Source of the DNA: Pleurodeles waltl
Taxonomy: Eukaryota > Chordata > Amphibia > Caudata > Salamandridae
Direction of reading: 5' to 3'
DNA length: 64,000 bases
Assembly: GCF_031143425.1 (NCBI RefSeq)
Contig: NC_090451.1
Coordinates: forward strand, 348,820,339 to 348,884,338
Position 1 is the first letter of the stretch; every line of letters starts with the position of its first letter. The translations under genes and the position numbers were made by a program. Of the stretch, positions 24,502-34,599 are shown one piece after another. Under the pieces are notes generated by a model, which was not told the origin of the DNA, did not search any database, and saw only the letters and a list, made by a program, of their open reading frames with translations.

Positions 24502-27166
24502 TTAAATAGGTCGAATCCATTTTCTCCTTGGCTTATCATAGGCTTTACAAATTAATAGAACATGTTCCACCATTTCAGTAGTCTCCATAATACAGAATCC
24601 ACACTTGGAATCATGGATAGTCTCGCTCTGGGGGCCCCATTTGGTGGGGAACGCCTTGATCTGGAGGATTCCATATCGAAATTTCATGAATAGTGCTTTT
24701 GCTCGCCTAGGCTGAATTGTATCTAGCCATTCCTAAAATCTTGGTGTTGGCGTAATATCCCAAAATTTTGAGGTCAATCTACCCAGATCCTTACTATGGA
24801 AAAGACTAATCTAAGAATAATCCCAGAATACTTGCTTTAACCGAATCTTAGATTGTGTTGTGAGTGTATGGGGTTCGTCCCAAAAGGAATTAAGCCCTAG
24901 GTTATAGAACCAGGACCTTATATGGTGAAGCCAAGGAAGGGAAACTGATTTATCAAGATCCATTATCTCAATTGGTGCTTGCCTATAATGAATCAAATCT
25001 GGAGTTGACCAAAGCCTACACCAATAAAGCAATGGCTTCAAAACTGCCATGTTACCTATTTGCTTCATATTTAAGTCGTAAGAAAGAGGGACCAATGGAG
25101 TCGATGGTGGCAGTCCCAGTAACCCCCTCATTAAACTGTTTTCTTGGGATACTAGTAAGGTTAGGTTTGCAATTCCCAGAGTTTGGCGCCATATAAAGCA
25201 GCGGCCTGCGCTTTATATCTATAGACCTCGAACACTGGTGAGACAATTTCAGTTCTTGAGTTATGTGATTATTGCTTATCACCGTGGAGCTGTGGACCAG
25301 AGATGTTACAGCTTTGTTAATATGCGGCGTCCAGGACAACCTTGCATCCAGCAATATCCCTAGGTAATTAAAACTTTCAACTCGTTCCAATTCATTCCCA
25401 TTGATCAGGATGCTTCTTTTAAGTGCTCTGTGGGGGTTTAACAATCAAATATTTTGTCTTGTTTGCATTTATTTCTAGCCCCTTCAATATGTAATATTTA
25501 CTAAACATTCCCAAAAGAGTCTGTAGGCCCATGGGAGTTTGAGATAATAAGATGGTGTCATCTGCAAAAAGGAGAGCAGGAACTGGGTCTCCATTTAATC
25601 TTGGTGAGTCATGATTGCTCTGTTTAAGGTACTCAATCAAATCATTGATGTATAGTGAGAAGAGGGTTGGGGCAAGAACACAACACTGCTTTACTCCCCT
25701 CTTAATGGGTATTGGATCTGTCAGCTCTCCATTTGGGCCCCACCGTACCTTTGTATATGTATTTTCGTTTAGCCTCTTTATCTGGTGCAAAAGATTCCCC
25801 GGCATACCCTGTTTCCCTAACGCAGCCCATAGAGTGTCTCTTGGGACCAAATTGAAGGCCGCGCGCAAATCCACAAATTCGATGTAGAGATGACCCTTCT
25901 TTAGTTTTGAATATTTCCACATCATGGATAATAGCCTGAAGGCCTGGTCAATTGTACTTGTCTTCTGCCTGAAACCTGCCTGGTTTATTGTCAAAATATT
26001 ATTTTCCTCTATCCAGCTAGCTAACCTATTCAGCAGCTGCCTAGCGTATATTTTTTGCATAACATCAATTAGGCTAATTGGCCTGTAATTCCCCGGGTCC
26101 TCCCTAGATCCTTTTTTATAGACTGGGATTATTTCCGCTCCTTCCCATGTCTCAGGAACTGGGTCTCCCCTTGCTATAGCATTGCTAAGTAGATTTACGT
26201 AGGGTGCCCATACGTCTATATTATGTTTAAACAGATCCCCAGGGATTTTATCTTGCCTATTTTAATCGCTTTTATGGCAGTCACCGTTTCTTCCAGGCTA
26301 AATTGTATGTCAGGTAAATTGCCCCTGGAGGGTAATTCTATATGCAGGGAAAGATGTAAATCATGCTCGGAAGAATCTGAATAGAGGTTCTTAAAATGTT
26401 TAACCCACGCACAGGGATCTATATGATGTTCGGTGTTAAATATCCCCTCTTTCCTACAGTGAGTAACTATCTTCCAAAAGGCTACTACATCATTGCATTT
26501 GGCTGCCTCTAAGAGGTCATGCCATTTTTGGTCTTCCGAGTTTTTCTGCGCTGCAGACAGGATTTTCCTACAACCGGCCCTTGCCTTTTGCACTGCCATT
26601 GGATTTTTCTGATTTAGAGCCTTTACCAGTAGTGTTTTTCCTTCTCTACATTCAGGGGTATACCAGGGATTAGATGAAATAGTTTGCTTCCTACCCTGAA
26701 TGTGTTTTTGTTGTATCTGTTTAGTAAGATAGGGTCTCAAAGCAGTGCTCAATGATTGATGAATATCTATAATGGGAATGTCAATACAATTTTTATGGGC
26801 ATGGGGTTCCAGCAATTCTGAGCATATATAACAGATATTCTTCATAACACCCAAATAGCCCAATATCGCTGACCATTTTACTGCCCTACGATTATTACTA
26901 AGGGTAGGTTGAAACTCCACCTTATCCTTTTTCATACTGTCTAGATCTAGGAGGTAGCCCCTCAATTCAATTACTAACGGAAAATGATCACTTTCTTTCC
27001 TCTTATCTATTTTAAAGGTCACTATTCTCTCCGATGTAATCGTGCTATGCATAATATAATCCAGTTTTGAACCTACGTTACCTCTCTGGAAAGTGTCCAT
27101 ATTAAGACCACATTGTCCCACTCTACCATTACAAGCCCTCAATCCATACTTTAGTGTAAGGCCCAT
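24502..27166 (-). pseudogene. ORF2 of the nested LINE, 5'-deleted and frameshifted
   Basis: The preserved part opens late in the APE endonuclease: NGRVGQCGLNMDTFQ, GSKLDYIMHS and SDHFPLVIEL are its last motifs. The catalytic N-terminal part up to the GDFN motif is absent. A long linker follows, then RT: NQAGFRQKTSTIDQAF at about 25980, FVDLRAAFNLVPR at about 25880 (AFD changed to AFN), RGVKQCCVLAPTLFSLYINDL at about 25690 (QGC changed to QCC) and LFADDTILL at about 25570. A C-terminal Cys/His motif (CGFCIMETTEMVEHVLLIC) lies at about 24600. At least three frame changes occur between 26216 and 25052. Confidence 0.85.
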
Positions 27167-27417
27167 GAGTTGCAGGGCAGCAACCGTACCGGGAACTGCC
27201 TTTTCAGTAGATAGGAGGGGGACTGCTCTTGCTAAATCTTCACCGTTGAGGTCATAGTATTAGTAGTAGGGCTCTGAGATATAATCGGCTCCTTACTACC
27301 AGGCAAGTGCCCCTCAATACTCCCTACCCCTGTAACTTGTTGGTTATTTTCTTCATGAGTCTCTACTACTATTGGATCTCTAATCAGTCCCAAGTATGAT
27401 TGATCTGGTTGGATTAG

Positions 27418-28815
27418 TCAATCAACTGCTTCAAGGTCAGAATCTCCCTTTATCATTTGCGCTCCCCCATTTCTATGGTTGCTCCTCTGAGCTATAAGCT
27501 TACAGGTAAGCAGATCCAAACTAAATCTCATGACATTTTTTTGGGGAGCACTGGCTCTCTTTTCTACAGTAATCAAGCCTTCGATTAATCTTTCATCCCT
27601 TAGTGTCACAGCGACAACATCTTGCTTCCCAGTCTCTCCCGGCATTCTTTCCACCCTCATAATATCTGAGGGGATTAGGGATAGGCAATGACGTTTGTAT
27701 CTGATCCAATATAGAAGTTTATTCTTTAGGGAGTCCTCGTCCTCCATACTATTTTGGGCCAATTTCGGGACATTTTACAAATAAATTACATCAGCCCTAG
27801 GAGACCTTTGATTTTCTTCAAGGTGTCTGCCCCATGTAGTAGTGGGCACGCTGTCATTATATGATAAGGTATAAGGTTTAAGTGTACGTCCCACCTTCTC
27901 TCCTTGTGACCTTCGTTTCGGGCGACTCTCCAATACAGAATTCCCAGATTCTTGTCGTAACTCTCCTACCTTAACTGTTGGGATGTTGCGTGACCCAATA
28001 TTGCAATTATTGTCCCCTTTTGCGCACCCTCGCGGTGCACAGGGAGCACTAGCTTTAGTTACAGTAGAGTTGTGCTGGGCATTCGACCTCTGGGGGGATA
28101 TGGGTCTTCCTTGTAAGTGCAGTGATACAGTTGGGACCCCTTCTGCACACTGGTCTCTACGGGTTCCCATGCCGCCCCCTTTTCCCACAACAGCTGATAG
28201 GGTTCCTACTTCAAATTTTAGCTCCCTGACTTCCTGCATTAGTCTAACCTTTAGATCATAAAGATCTGTTAAACTCCTAGTTTTGCATTTTGGGCAGTTT
28301 TCTGGATCTTGGTTAGCCGGTGGTATCTTCTCTATGACTTACTGTGCTAAGGGGGTAGTTTGGTCGTGCTTGCCCGTGGGTTTCCCCTCCCGATCCTTCT
28401 GTACCTTATTTACAACGGGATCTGCCAGGGCTGCGCATCTATTAGAACACACAATATAACTCCCCTGCACATAGCCCTTCTTCCTAGTACTTCCTGTTGG
28501 AGTTGGGGAATGGCATGAGGCCCGTATAGCATCATCTTTATGCCTGACTAAGCTAATATCAGGGTGTGGGTTTTCCTCTTGCTGGCCGTCGTTCTCTTTC
28601 CTATCAATTGATTTCCCTTTCCCTAATTCTGGTTTCTTTGTATAATAGGAAGTTATCTTTTTATCAGAGCCCTCCCAAGGGTTGGATCTATTACTTAGTA
28701 AAGATTCTACCTCCTCTATTAGGTCGTCAATTTCAGATATCGTACAATTTTTCGCCTGCATCTTTGTAATTTTCTCCTTTCCCCATGGGGGTTCTGATGC
28801 CTTACGTTTCCCCAT
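27418..28815 (-). pseudogene. ORF1 of the nested LINE, two in-frame stops
   Basis: A single frame runs from ATG 28815 to the stop at 27418, about 465 codons, interrupted only by TAA at 28339-28341 and at 27775-27777. The product would be basic and polar with a CPKC motif just after the first stop, followed by a leucine/valine-spaced segment (LYDLKVRLMQEVRELKFEV) that could form a coiled coil. The C-terminal third (YWIRYKRHCLSLIPSDIMRV) resembles a small RNA-binding fold. Related LINE ORF1 proteins bind RNA in the retrotransposition particle; I infer that role from position. Confidence 0.7.
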
Positions 28816-29046
28816 GCCTGTCTATCTAACAACTTAATCCTCCTCCCCCACTAGGTCTAATGCAAGGGCTTTCCTTCCTGCTCAGGATTGCTCTCAAAGC
28901 CTAGCGCTCTGGACTCTTGTCTGATGGAACTATCTAGATCGATCTGGAATACCAGATCAAAAATTAAAGAGACATGGCCCAGCCCAGGCTCTGACGGGCG
29001 CGAACGGGCCCGCCCTTGGCCCGGGCTTTGCCCGGGCACGACCCGT

Positions 29047-29332
29047 GCGCGTCCCGTGCTGCGGTATGTCCCCCTGCGTTTTATATTGCTCGTTGGAATG
29101 AGAGTGGGAGCAGGTGATGCAAAAATGGCCGCCTCCTGGGGCCTCCAGGCAGTCTGGGATATGTAGTCCCCTTCGATTCAGGTAAGCGCGTCCCATGCTG
29201 CGGTTTGTCCCCCTGCGCTTTATAGCGCTCGTTGGAATGAGAGTGGGAGCAGGTGATGCAAAGATGGCTGCCTCCAGGGGCCTCTAGGCAGTCTGGGATA
29301 TGTAGTCCCCTTCGATTCAGGTAAGCGCGTCC
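29047..29332 (-). repeat. Two 139 bp tandem 5' monomers of the nested LINE
   Basis: Units 29047-29185 and 29186-29324 are direct repeats with few mismatches, and the first 8 bases of a third (GCGCGTCC) end at the insertion point 29332. Each unit has a GC-rich start and GGAATGAGAGTGGGAGC. Tandem 5' monomers with promoter activity are known from mouse L1; here the role is inferred from position at the exact 5' end. Confidence 0.85.
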
Positions 29333-29340
29333 CCGTATCA
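29333..29340. repeat. Target-site duplication, right copy, of the nested LINE
   Basis: CCGTATCA, the partner of 23948-23955. L1 endonuclease coding sequence resumes to the right. Confidence 0.85.
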
Positions 29341-29711
29341 GATTCCCACTGCATTTGCAGTAACACTGGTGCATGATCAGATAAAAACCTCCCTGTTTGA
29401 TGTTCCTCACCTGTGAACGAGTTAAGCCACCCAAGAGGAAACGGTCCAGACGACTATATGTATTATGCGAGTACTTAGAGTGGCAAGTGTACTCCTTGCT
29501 CGCTGGATGCAGTTCCCTCCATCCATCCCAGAGCCCTAAATTATGAATAACCTCTTGAGAGACCTCACCATCAAAGGCTTGGTGCCCAGTTTAGTCGGAT
29601 AGCGATCTCTTTCACCATCCAATATACAATTATAATCTCCTGCCCTTATTAGGGGGTCACCAACACCCTCCCCCAGCACCTCAGGGATATAGTAAAAAAA
29701 AAGCTTGGTCG
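29341..29711 (-). pseudogene. L1 ORF2 endonuclease, C-terminal half
   Basis: Minus-strand reading gives AGDYNCILDGERD (the GDxN endonuclease motif), WRELHPASKEYTCHS and YSRLDRFLLGG. These are standard landmarks of the L1 APE-type endonuclease that nicks target DNA. It is cut on the right by the 756 bp hammerhead element and on the left by the nested LINE. Confidence 0.85.
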
Positions 29712-29723
29712 TCTATATTAGGT
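29711..29723. repeat. 13 bp target-site duplication, left copy
   Basis: GTCTATATTAGGT is repeated at 30480-30492 and flanks the 756 bp insert. In the L1 frame the sequence encodes part of the NTYAPNID region. Confidence 0.9.
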
Positions 29724-29889
29724 TATTTTGATACTTCATCGATACACATGCGTACTCGCGCTTCACGTTTTGACTCATTGGAAGGTGGATTGATATAACT
29801 GATATCAGCAGATAAGTTGCTTAACGGAATTATTCTGGGATTCGCTTGTAAAGAATACTTATGATATAGGACGCATCTACATATATGTT

Positions 29890-29940
29890 TAGCCCTGATG
29901 AAGTCATTGGGAAATTCCCGGACGAAACACGTGTTGGCTA
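29890..29940 (+). ncRNA. Hammerhead ribozyme, type I layout
   Basis: Stem I is TAGCC (29890-29894) with GGCTA (29936-29940). The core is CTGATGA (29895-29901). Stem II is GTC...GAC plus an inner GGGA/TCCC pairing, followed by GAAA (29924-29927). Stem III is the self-complementary ACACGTGT region ending in GTT, with predicted cleavage after 29935. All invariant core bases are present. The stem III palindrome would favour a dimeric fold, as known for newt satellite and PLE hammerheads. Confidence 0.8.
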
Positions 29941-30125
29941 TCAATTTGGATGCGGCTGCTAAAATTTAAATAATAAGCTATATCATCCTTTGAAGAATAT
30001 GATTGAACCTTGATTTGAGAAAATCTGGAATGGCTATCAATTTGGATGCGGCTGCTAAAGTTTAAATAATAAGCTATATCATCTTTTGAAGAATATGATT
30101 GAACTTTGATTAGAGAAATCTGGAC
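29935..30125 (+). repeat. 96 bp tandem duplication next to the hammerhead
   Basis: TGGCTATCAATTTGGATGCG starts both 29935 and 30031. The two copies differ at only a few positions. The unit begins within one base of the predicted ribozyme cleavage site. Confidence 0.88.
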
Positions 30126-30479
30126 ATGGACTTTGGATCATAGCAAACTTGGAACAACAGATCAATTAATTCTACTATTTTGTTTTGGACAGTGATACTG
30201 TAATTGGGGTTTATGTTGGAAATAATCCTATTAATTTTCAGAAATATATGACAAAACATTGGCTATGTAAACTGACTCATGAGTACTATTATTTTTCATG
30301 TTATAATGAGTGACTCTTGTATTTTATATTTGCAATAGTGCTTTTAGCATCTATCAAGACCTTTTGGGTGTGGTCTTTCAAGAGTGCACCATTTCGAGAT
30401 TCAACATTCTTCGTTGATATTCACCTCGCTACCCAGAGCGCCTAGTTTTCTCCCAGTACAATACACCCACACGTAGTTA

Positions 30480-30492
30480 GTCTATATTAGGT
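30480..30492. repeat. 13 bp target-site duplication, right copy
   Basis: GTCTATATTAGGT, the partner of 29711-29723. L1 sequence continues at once with the TYAP-encoding bases. Confidence 0.9.
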
Positions 30493-30830
30493 GCATAAGT
30501 GTTGAGAATAGTAAGTGGTAATCTATCCAGTGTGCCCTGTACAAGTATATATCTCCCATCCACATCCACTTCGCTATAGCTATGCATAAATGGGACACCC
30601 AGTGCAATCCAAACCATCACACCCCTTGCATTGGAGGAAAAGGACGAGGAGAACACCTGCCCCTGCCACTTTTTGGCCAGTTTGTCAACTCCTCAGTCAA
30701 GTGTATCTCCTGGAGAAACGCTATGTGAATCTTATGTCACCTTAGAAAAGAGTGCACCCTGTAACGCATAGTATAGGTTTTCAACCCCCTGACATTCCAT
30801 GTCAGTGTGTTAATCTGTCTGCCCATGTGA
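30493..30830 (-). pseudogene. L1 ORF2 endonuclease, N-terminal half
   Basis: Minus-strand reading gives LTWNVRGVEN (start of the endonuclease fold), a degraded QETHLT region with stops, KKWQGQVFSSSFSSNARGV and RYILVQGTLDRLPLTILNTYAP. All match the L1 endonuclease N-terminal half. The first in-frame stops fall near 30740 and 30710. It joins the half at 29341-29711 once the 756 bp insert is removed. Confidence 0.82.
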
Positions 30831-31358
30831 GTGGTGCAAAAACTCCATCCCCCTTACTTCTCCTCCCGCCTCCTCCCTCCAGAGTAGAAAAAATACATTG
30901 CAAGTCCACTCATCATATCTCACACTCATCCATGCACTGCTGATGCAATGAACAAACATATGCAAACATGAACAAACTAACCAACCCCAACTCCCAGAAC
31001 CCACCCAGGATAAACAGTAAAACAGATACATCAAAATATACTGTAGATCCGTATATATGTATGCTGCCAGGACAACAGCCTAATCCCCAACGTCCCACTC
31101 CCATCCACAACAGTGGAAGCAACCACCCCCATCCTGTAAACAGAGGTCACTGTGCCTAGGACTCTTATCAGTTATAAGCTAGAAAAAGAACAGTCCCCCC
31201 CTTATCTCATCTTATTGATCAGTTCCATACAGTGCCCCCTGATATCCATGCCCCTCACAGTGCCCGGAACCCCAGACCATACAGAGCGCGCCCCTCAGAC
31301 ACAAACCCAAACCTCCCAGCGTTCCCATTTGGACAGCACGAACCAGGACCAAACAATA

Positions 31359-32456
31359 TCAAGTGTCAACAGAAACCAATGCCACTTGTGCATCCGATGG
31401 CTCAATGCTCTCAACAGCCATCTCAGGAACCACAACAGCCCTGGTGCCGTTCTGTTGAATTTCAACTCTGCCATTGGAAATGTCAGCTCTCTGGGCAGAG
31501 ATCTGTGTCTGGCTCTCCCTACGCTTCCTCCAGTCCATATTGTCCACACCAGAAGCATGAGCAGCCCCCTTGGTGGACCGCACAGAGCACCCCATGCCAG
31601 CCTTGTCCCATATCTCCAACCAACTCCAAACCTCCTCAGGATTTTCGAAAAAGTGCAACTTGCCCCCTGAAAGCACCTTCAGACGCGCCGGGTATAATAA
31701 CATATGTCGGATGTTCATAGCCTCCTCCAAAAACCCCTTTCTGGAGGTCTGGACTTTGTTTGTGTAGTCTGGGTGGATGGAGATCTTGCAATTTTCGAAC
31801 ACAGCTCTGTCAGTCTCTCGAGCAGCCCGTAGGATACAGTCCCTATCTTTATAGTTCAAGAGGCATGTGATGATGGCCCTCGGAGCCGCTCCAGATCTAG
31901 GAGGGGCGACCAAAGCCCTGTGCGCTCGCTCCACCACAAACACCCTAGACAAACCCTCAGGTTTCAGCACATCCGTGCTCCATTGCTCCACAAAGCCCTC
32001 CACCGAGGAGCCTTGCGCTCGTTCAGGAATCCCAAGGAGGTGCATGTTCTTCCTACGGGATCTGCCCTCCGAGTCCTCCAACCTCGCCTCCAACATCCCA
32101 ACCGTGGAAGTGACTTGTGCCATCTGCTTGCGCAGAGTGCTTACCTCCATCTGTAAGTCCACAATAGACCGCCACCTTGACCTTATCAGAAACCTTATGA
32201 AGGTCCGTCCGAAGAAGGTTCACCTCCACAGTCACAGCTTCGATCTTCCCCTCGAGGACCACACAGAAGGCCTGTTTTGCAGCCAGTAGTTCAGCACAAG
32301 AAGGCTCCTCCACCAGGGCAGGGGTTTCCCGAACCTCCTCAGGACCCCCCCCATATGAGTCTGGCACTGCAGCAACTGGGCAGGCGTAGTATATTGCTCC
32401 GTAGAATTCCCTTGCGAGGTAGTGGATTGCCAATGCCTCCCCATCTCATTATCCAC
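31359..32456 (-). pseudogene. L1 ORF1 (RNA-binding protein), frameshifted
   Basis: ATG at 32456 opens the frame (MDNEMGRHWQST). The coiled-coil part (CAELLAAKQAFCVVLEGKIE, NLLRTDLHKVSDKVK) is read in another frame at 32350-32200. The frame returns by 32162 with EVSTLRKQMAQV. RSRRKNMHLLGIPE at about 32050 and VFVVERAHRAL at about 31920 are hallmarks of the RRM region of L1 ORF1p (Transposase_22 family), followed by a basic C-terminal domain. The family protein trimerises on L1 RNA. Two frame changes make this copy non-functional. Confidence 0.87.
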
Positions 32457-33304
32457 TTAATGACAATAAATGCAACACCACTGTACCTGACTTAGAGGAT
32501 GGCAACAGTGCCTGGTCCAGGGCCACACTCCTAAACAGTGCAGTCCAAGCGTAAAGTCGCTGAAGATTCACACCAAATGACTGTACAGCCACAGCACACA
32601 GGGCGTTCCAGGTCCAGAAGGTCTGACCGCCCCACAGAATCTTCACACAGCAGGGCGGACACCTCCACACTCCAAGGGGTCCACAATCAGGGCAGAAAAT
32701 GCGCACCTCCAGGCCGGCTCACCAACAGGGCACCCCAGCCCTCCTCATCAGGGCCGCAGCTAAGTCCACCAGGTAGCACCCGGGCCTCCCCCCGAAGTCG
32801 CCAGCCAAGCACCCCCTCAGTGCCGCCAAACCGTGCTTGTCTGGAGCCGACCCGTGCCCCAACCGTATCAAGCCCCCGATCCGTAGAATCCTCTTCAGCT
32901 CTGTAGGAGGCCTGCACACGCCAGGCTGCCCCAACCAAACAGCAAAATGACATATACCAAAAGAGATGCAGGCCCCCAATTCTGCATCCGGGGGCCCGTG
33001 GAACAGCCATCGCCCCCAGGAATAGGGCAGAAGATCCACAAACGGGGGCACGGAGCAGCCCTTCCCGCGTCCCGCCTAGCCGAAATTCTCATGGCTCGAT
33101 GCGGGCCCTCCACAAGGGAATAATCTGGGGACGAAGAGCCCCAAATCGCTGTCAGAAGGCACGCTACCCCCAGGGCGCGGAACCTCGCTGATGGGGGGTC
33201 TCCAAACACCCAGAGCACCGCAGGATCACCTCAGGATCGAGCCGGGACAGCAGGAGCTCACTAGGAGCACGTCCCGTCGGCCATCTTGATAGGCCACGCC
33301 CCGG
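32457..33304 (-). promoter_or_regulatory. L1 5' untranslated region
   Basis: A GC-rich, CpG-containing leader upstream of ORF1 starts with GGGGCGTGGCCTATCAAGAT and then GGCCGACGGG on the minus strand. Such leaders hold the internal L1 promoter. No ORF is expected here, and the plus-strand open frames in it are composition artefacts. Confidence 0.7.
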
Positions 33305-33640
33305 ACTATGTTTTATGTTAATATAATGTAGGAGAACATTGGATTCTATGTGGATGATGCATTTCTATAGAATTATAATACTGTGTCATTTTATTTCAAT
33401 GTATATGTCAATTTAATTACAGTAAAATATTTACTTATACTTTTGATTTTCTATTATTAATACATCTTTAATCAGAGTGCTCCACTACTTTATGTTAGTA
33501 TGAATAATCTAAGCAGAATTTTTTCTGGCTAGATTGTTCACATCAGGGCAACAGGTGTGTTGTGACGTATGAGCACCTAAACTTTGAAAATTTTGGAAGA
33601 CAAGCAGGATTACTTTAGACCATTGTTGCCTCTTTTCATG
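33305..33640. other. AT-rich spacer, no gene
   Basis: A low-complexity AT-rich stretch between the L1 5' end and the tyrosine recombinase remnant. Confidence 0.4.
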
Positions 33641-33699
33641 ATAGTGTATACAAGTGTGGATCCCCAGGTCGAAGAAAGATCAGTCAGGCAAGGGCACGT

Positions 33700-34010
33700 G
33701 TGTCACTATGAAGGCCTATCGGGACTCCAGGTTTGCTCTTTCGCTTGATGGGTGAGATTATGCAGTTGAGGGGTGGGTTTGGGGGAGGTCTTCCTCCATA
33801 GTGCTGGATCTCGTTTCTCCTTGACTCAGGTCATGCGAGTGTTGTGCAAGGCGCTGAAAACCTTAGATTACAGGGCGGGGAATTCGGGACTCATTCAATC
33901 AGGATTAGGATGGCAACAAAGGTGGAATCTAGGGGATGGTCCCAGACGGACATTCAGCTGGTGGGCTGGTGGAGATCGGACTGCCATCAGTGCTATTTAC
34001 GTTTTGGGTG
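33700..34010 (+). pseudogene. Tyrosine recombinase C-terminal domain remnant
   Basis: In two overlapping frames the sequence reads SLTQVMRVLCKALKTLDYRAG then FGTHSIRIRMATKVESRGWS, LVGWWRSDCHQCYLRFG. This is the pattern of tyrosine recombinases of YR retrotransposons: H-x-x-R in THSIR (33892-33903), a Trp-containing GRWKSD-like box, and a terminal Tyr in YLR near 33996. The N-terminal half is not visible, and frameshifts and stops (for example near 33750) break it. The pairing with an SGNH hydrolase immediately downstream points to a Ngaro-like element. No RT is left in this stretch. Confidence 0.7.
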
Positions 34011-34079
34011 GGTATTTCAGAAGCATTAGTAACACAAGCTTGTTTTCTCCTAGGTTGCATTGTGGGTCCAATGAAGGAC

Positions 34080-34594
34080 TGCATTGAGGTTTGGATATTT
34101 GAGCATTCCTTCATGAAATAGGCAGCGTGGCATGCAGATACACAGAAAGGAGGACGTCAGTTGGAGCTGCCAGATACTGTAGTTCACCTGAAATGGTTTA
34201 GGAGAGGTGGCATGAGATGGCTCGAGTTGCTACCAAAGCTAAATCCTCTGGTGAACGGTAAGCCTTGTCTGGGCATTTTGCTCCCGCACCTAGGAGAAAA
34301 TGATCTGGTGAAACTGAAAGGTTTGGTACTAATAAAGACAATGAAGAGTAAATTACTGGAGATTAAGGCAGCATGAGCTGGTACTACAGTGATCCTAAAT
34401 TAATTTGTGCCAGGAGAATCTGGCGGGGGCAGTGAAGCCGGGGGCAATTAATAGGGCCTGCAGAAAAGGGAATAGAGAATTGAGAAGGTTCTGCAAGGTG
34501 GAAGGCTTCTTCTTTTTGGAGCACAGTGACATCTACGAGATGGTGGAATTTTTCAGGGACCATGGAGTTCACCTCTCCATTTTCGGGGTATAGT
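34080..34594 (+). pseudogene. SGNH-hydrolase-like domain of a YR retroelement
   Basis: Conserved blocks of the SGNH family appear in order. VWIFEHSF at about 34090 is block I, with the nucleophile Ser in a HS context where Gly is usual before His. HLGENDL at about 34287 is block III (GxND). DHGVHLS at 34558-34578 is block V (the DxxH type catalytic pair). Between them lie RQLELPDTVVHLKWFRRGG and a LKGLVLIKTMKSKL helix. Stops occur at about 34117 and 34374, with a frame change before 34405. SGNH domains accompany the recombinase in Ngaro-type elements; their role in transposition is not established. Confidence 0.7.
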
Positions 34595-34599
34595 TGTTC

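Larger units (their letters stand above)
23956..29332 (-). mobile_element. Nested CR1/Jockey-type LINE, minus strand, 5377 bp
   Basis: It is inserted in L1 ORF2 with an 8 bp target duplication. From its 5' end (29332) it has two 139 bp tandem monomers, a GC-rich leader, ORF1, ORF2 and a short 3' end (AATAAAGGTTTGTTTGATGA) without poly(A). Both ORFs are decayed, and ORF2 lacks the first part of the endonuclease. RT motifs (LFADDTILLS, VLAPTLFSLYINDL, IIPVYKKGS-type) fit the Jockey/CR1 superfamily; a finer clade call needs a phylogeny. Confidence 0.87.
29724..30479 (+). mobile_element. Non-autonomous hammerhead-bearing retroelement, 756 bp
   Basis: This non-coding insert interrupts the L1 endonuclease and is flanked by a 13 bp direct duplication, so it transposed as a unit. 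It contains a hammerhead ribozyme match at 29890-29940 and a 96 bp tandem duplication that starts at the predicted cleavage site. It has no ORF, no terminal inverted repeat and no poly(A). The ribozyme is built like the one in the Penelope-like units of this window (short palindromic stem III). It may be a truncated or non-autonomous PLE relative, or a retrozyme-like element; its sequence does not otherwise match the 5176 bp unit by eye. Confidence 0.75.
21200..33304 (-). mobile_element. L1-like LINE, minus strand, with two nested insertions
   Basis: The 5' end is near 33304 (minus-strand start GGGGCGTGGCCTATCAAGAT), followed by a GC-rich 5' UTR, ORF1 and ORF2. ORF2 is interrupted by a 756 bp element at 29724-30479 and by a 5.4 kb LINE at 23956-29332, each bounded by a target duplication made of L1 sequence. 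Removing them leaves roughly 6 kb of L1. It is truncated within the ORF2 C-terminus near 21200, so the 3' UTR and poly(A) tail are absent. Both ORFs carry frame changes. Confidence 0.88.

Noticed and set aside
29724..30479. Treating the 756 bp insert as a 5'-truncated copy of the 5176 bp PLE
   Set aside because: Apart from the ribozyme layout I find no shared sequence with the unit.
31152..32906. Several plus-strand open frames of 120-170 codons
   Set aside because: They are antisense to L1 ORF1 and its GC-rich 5' UTR; Pro/Ser-rich composition artefacts.
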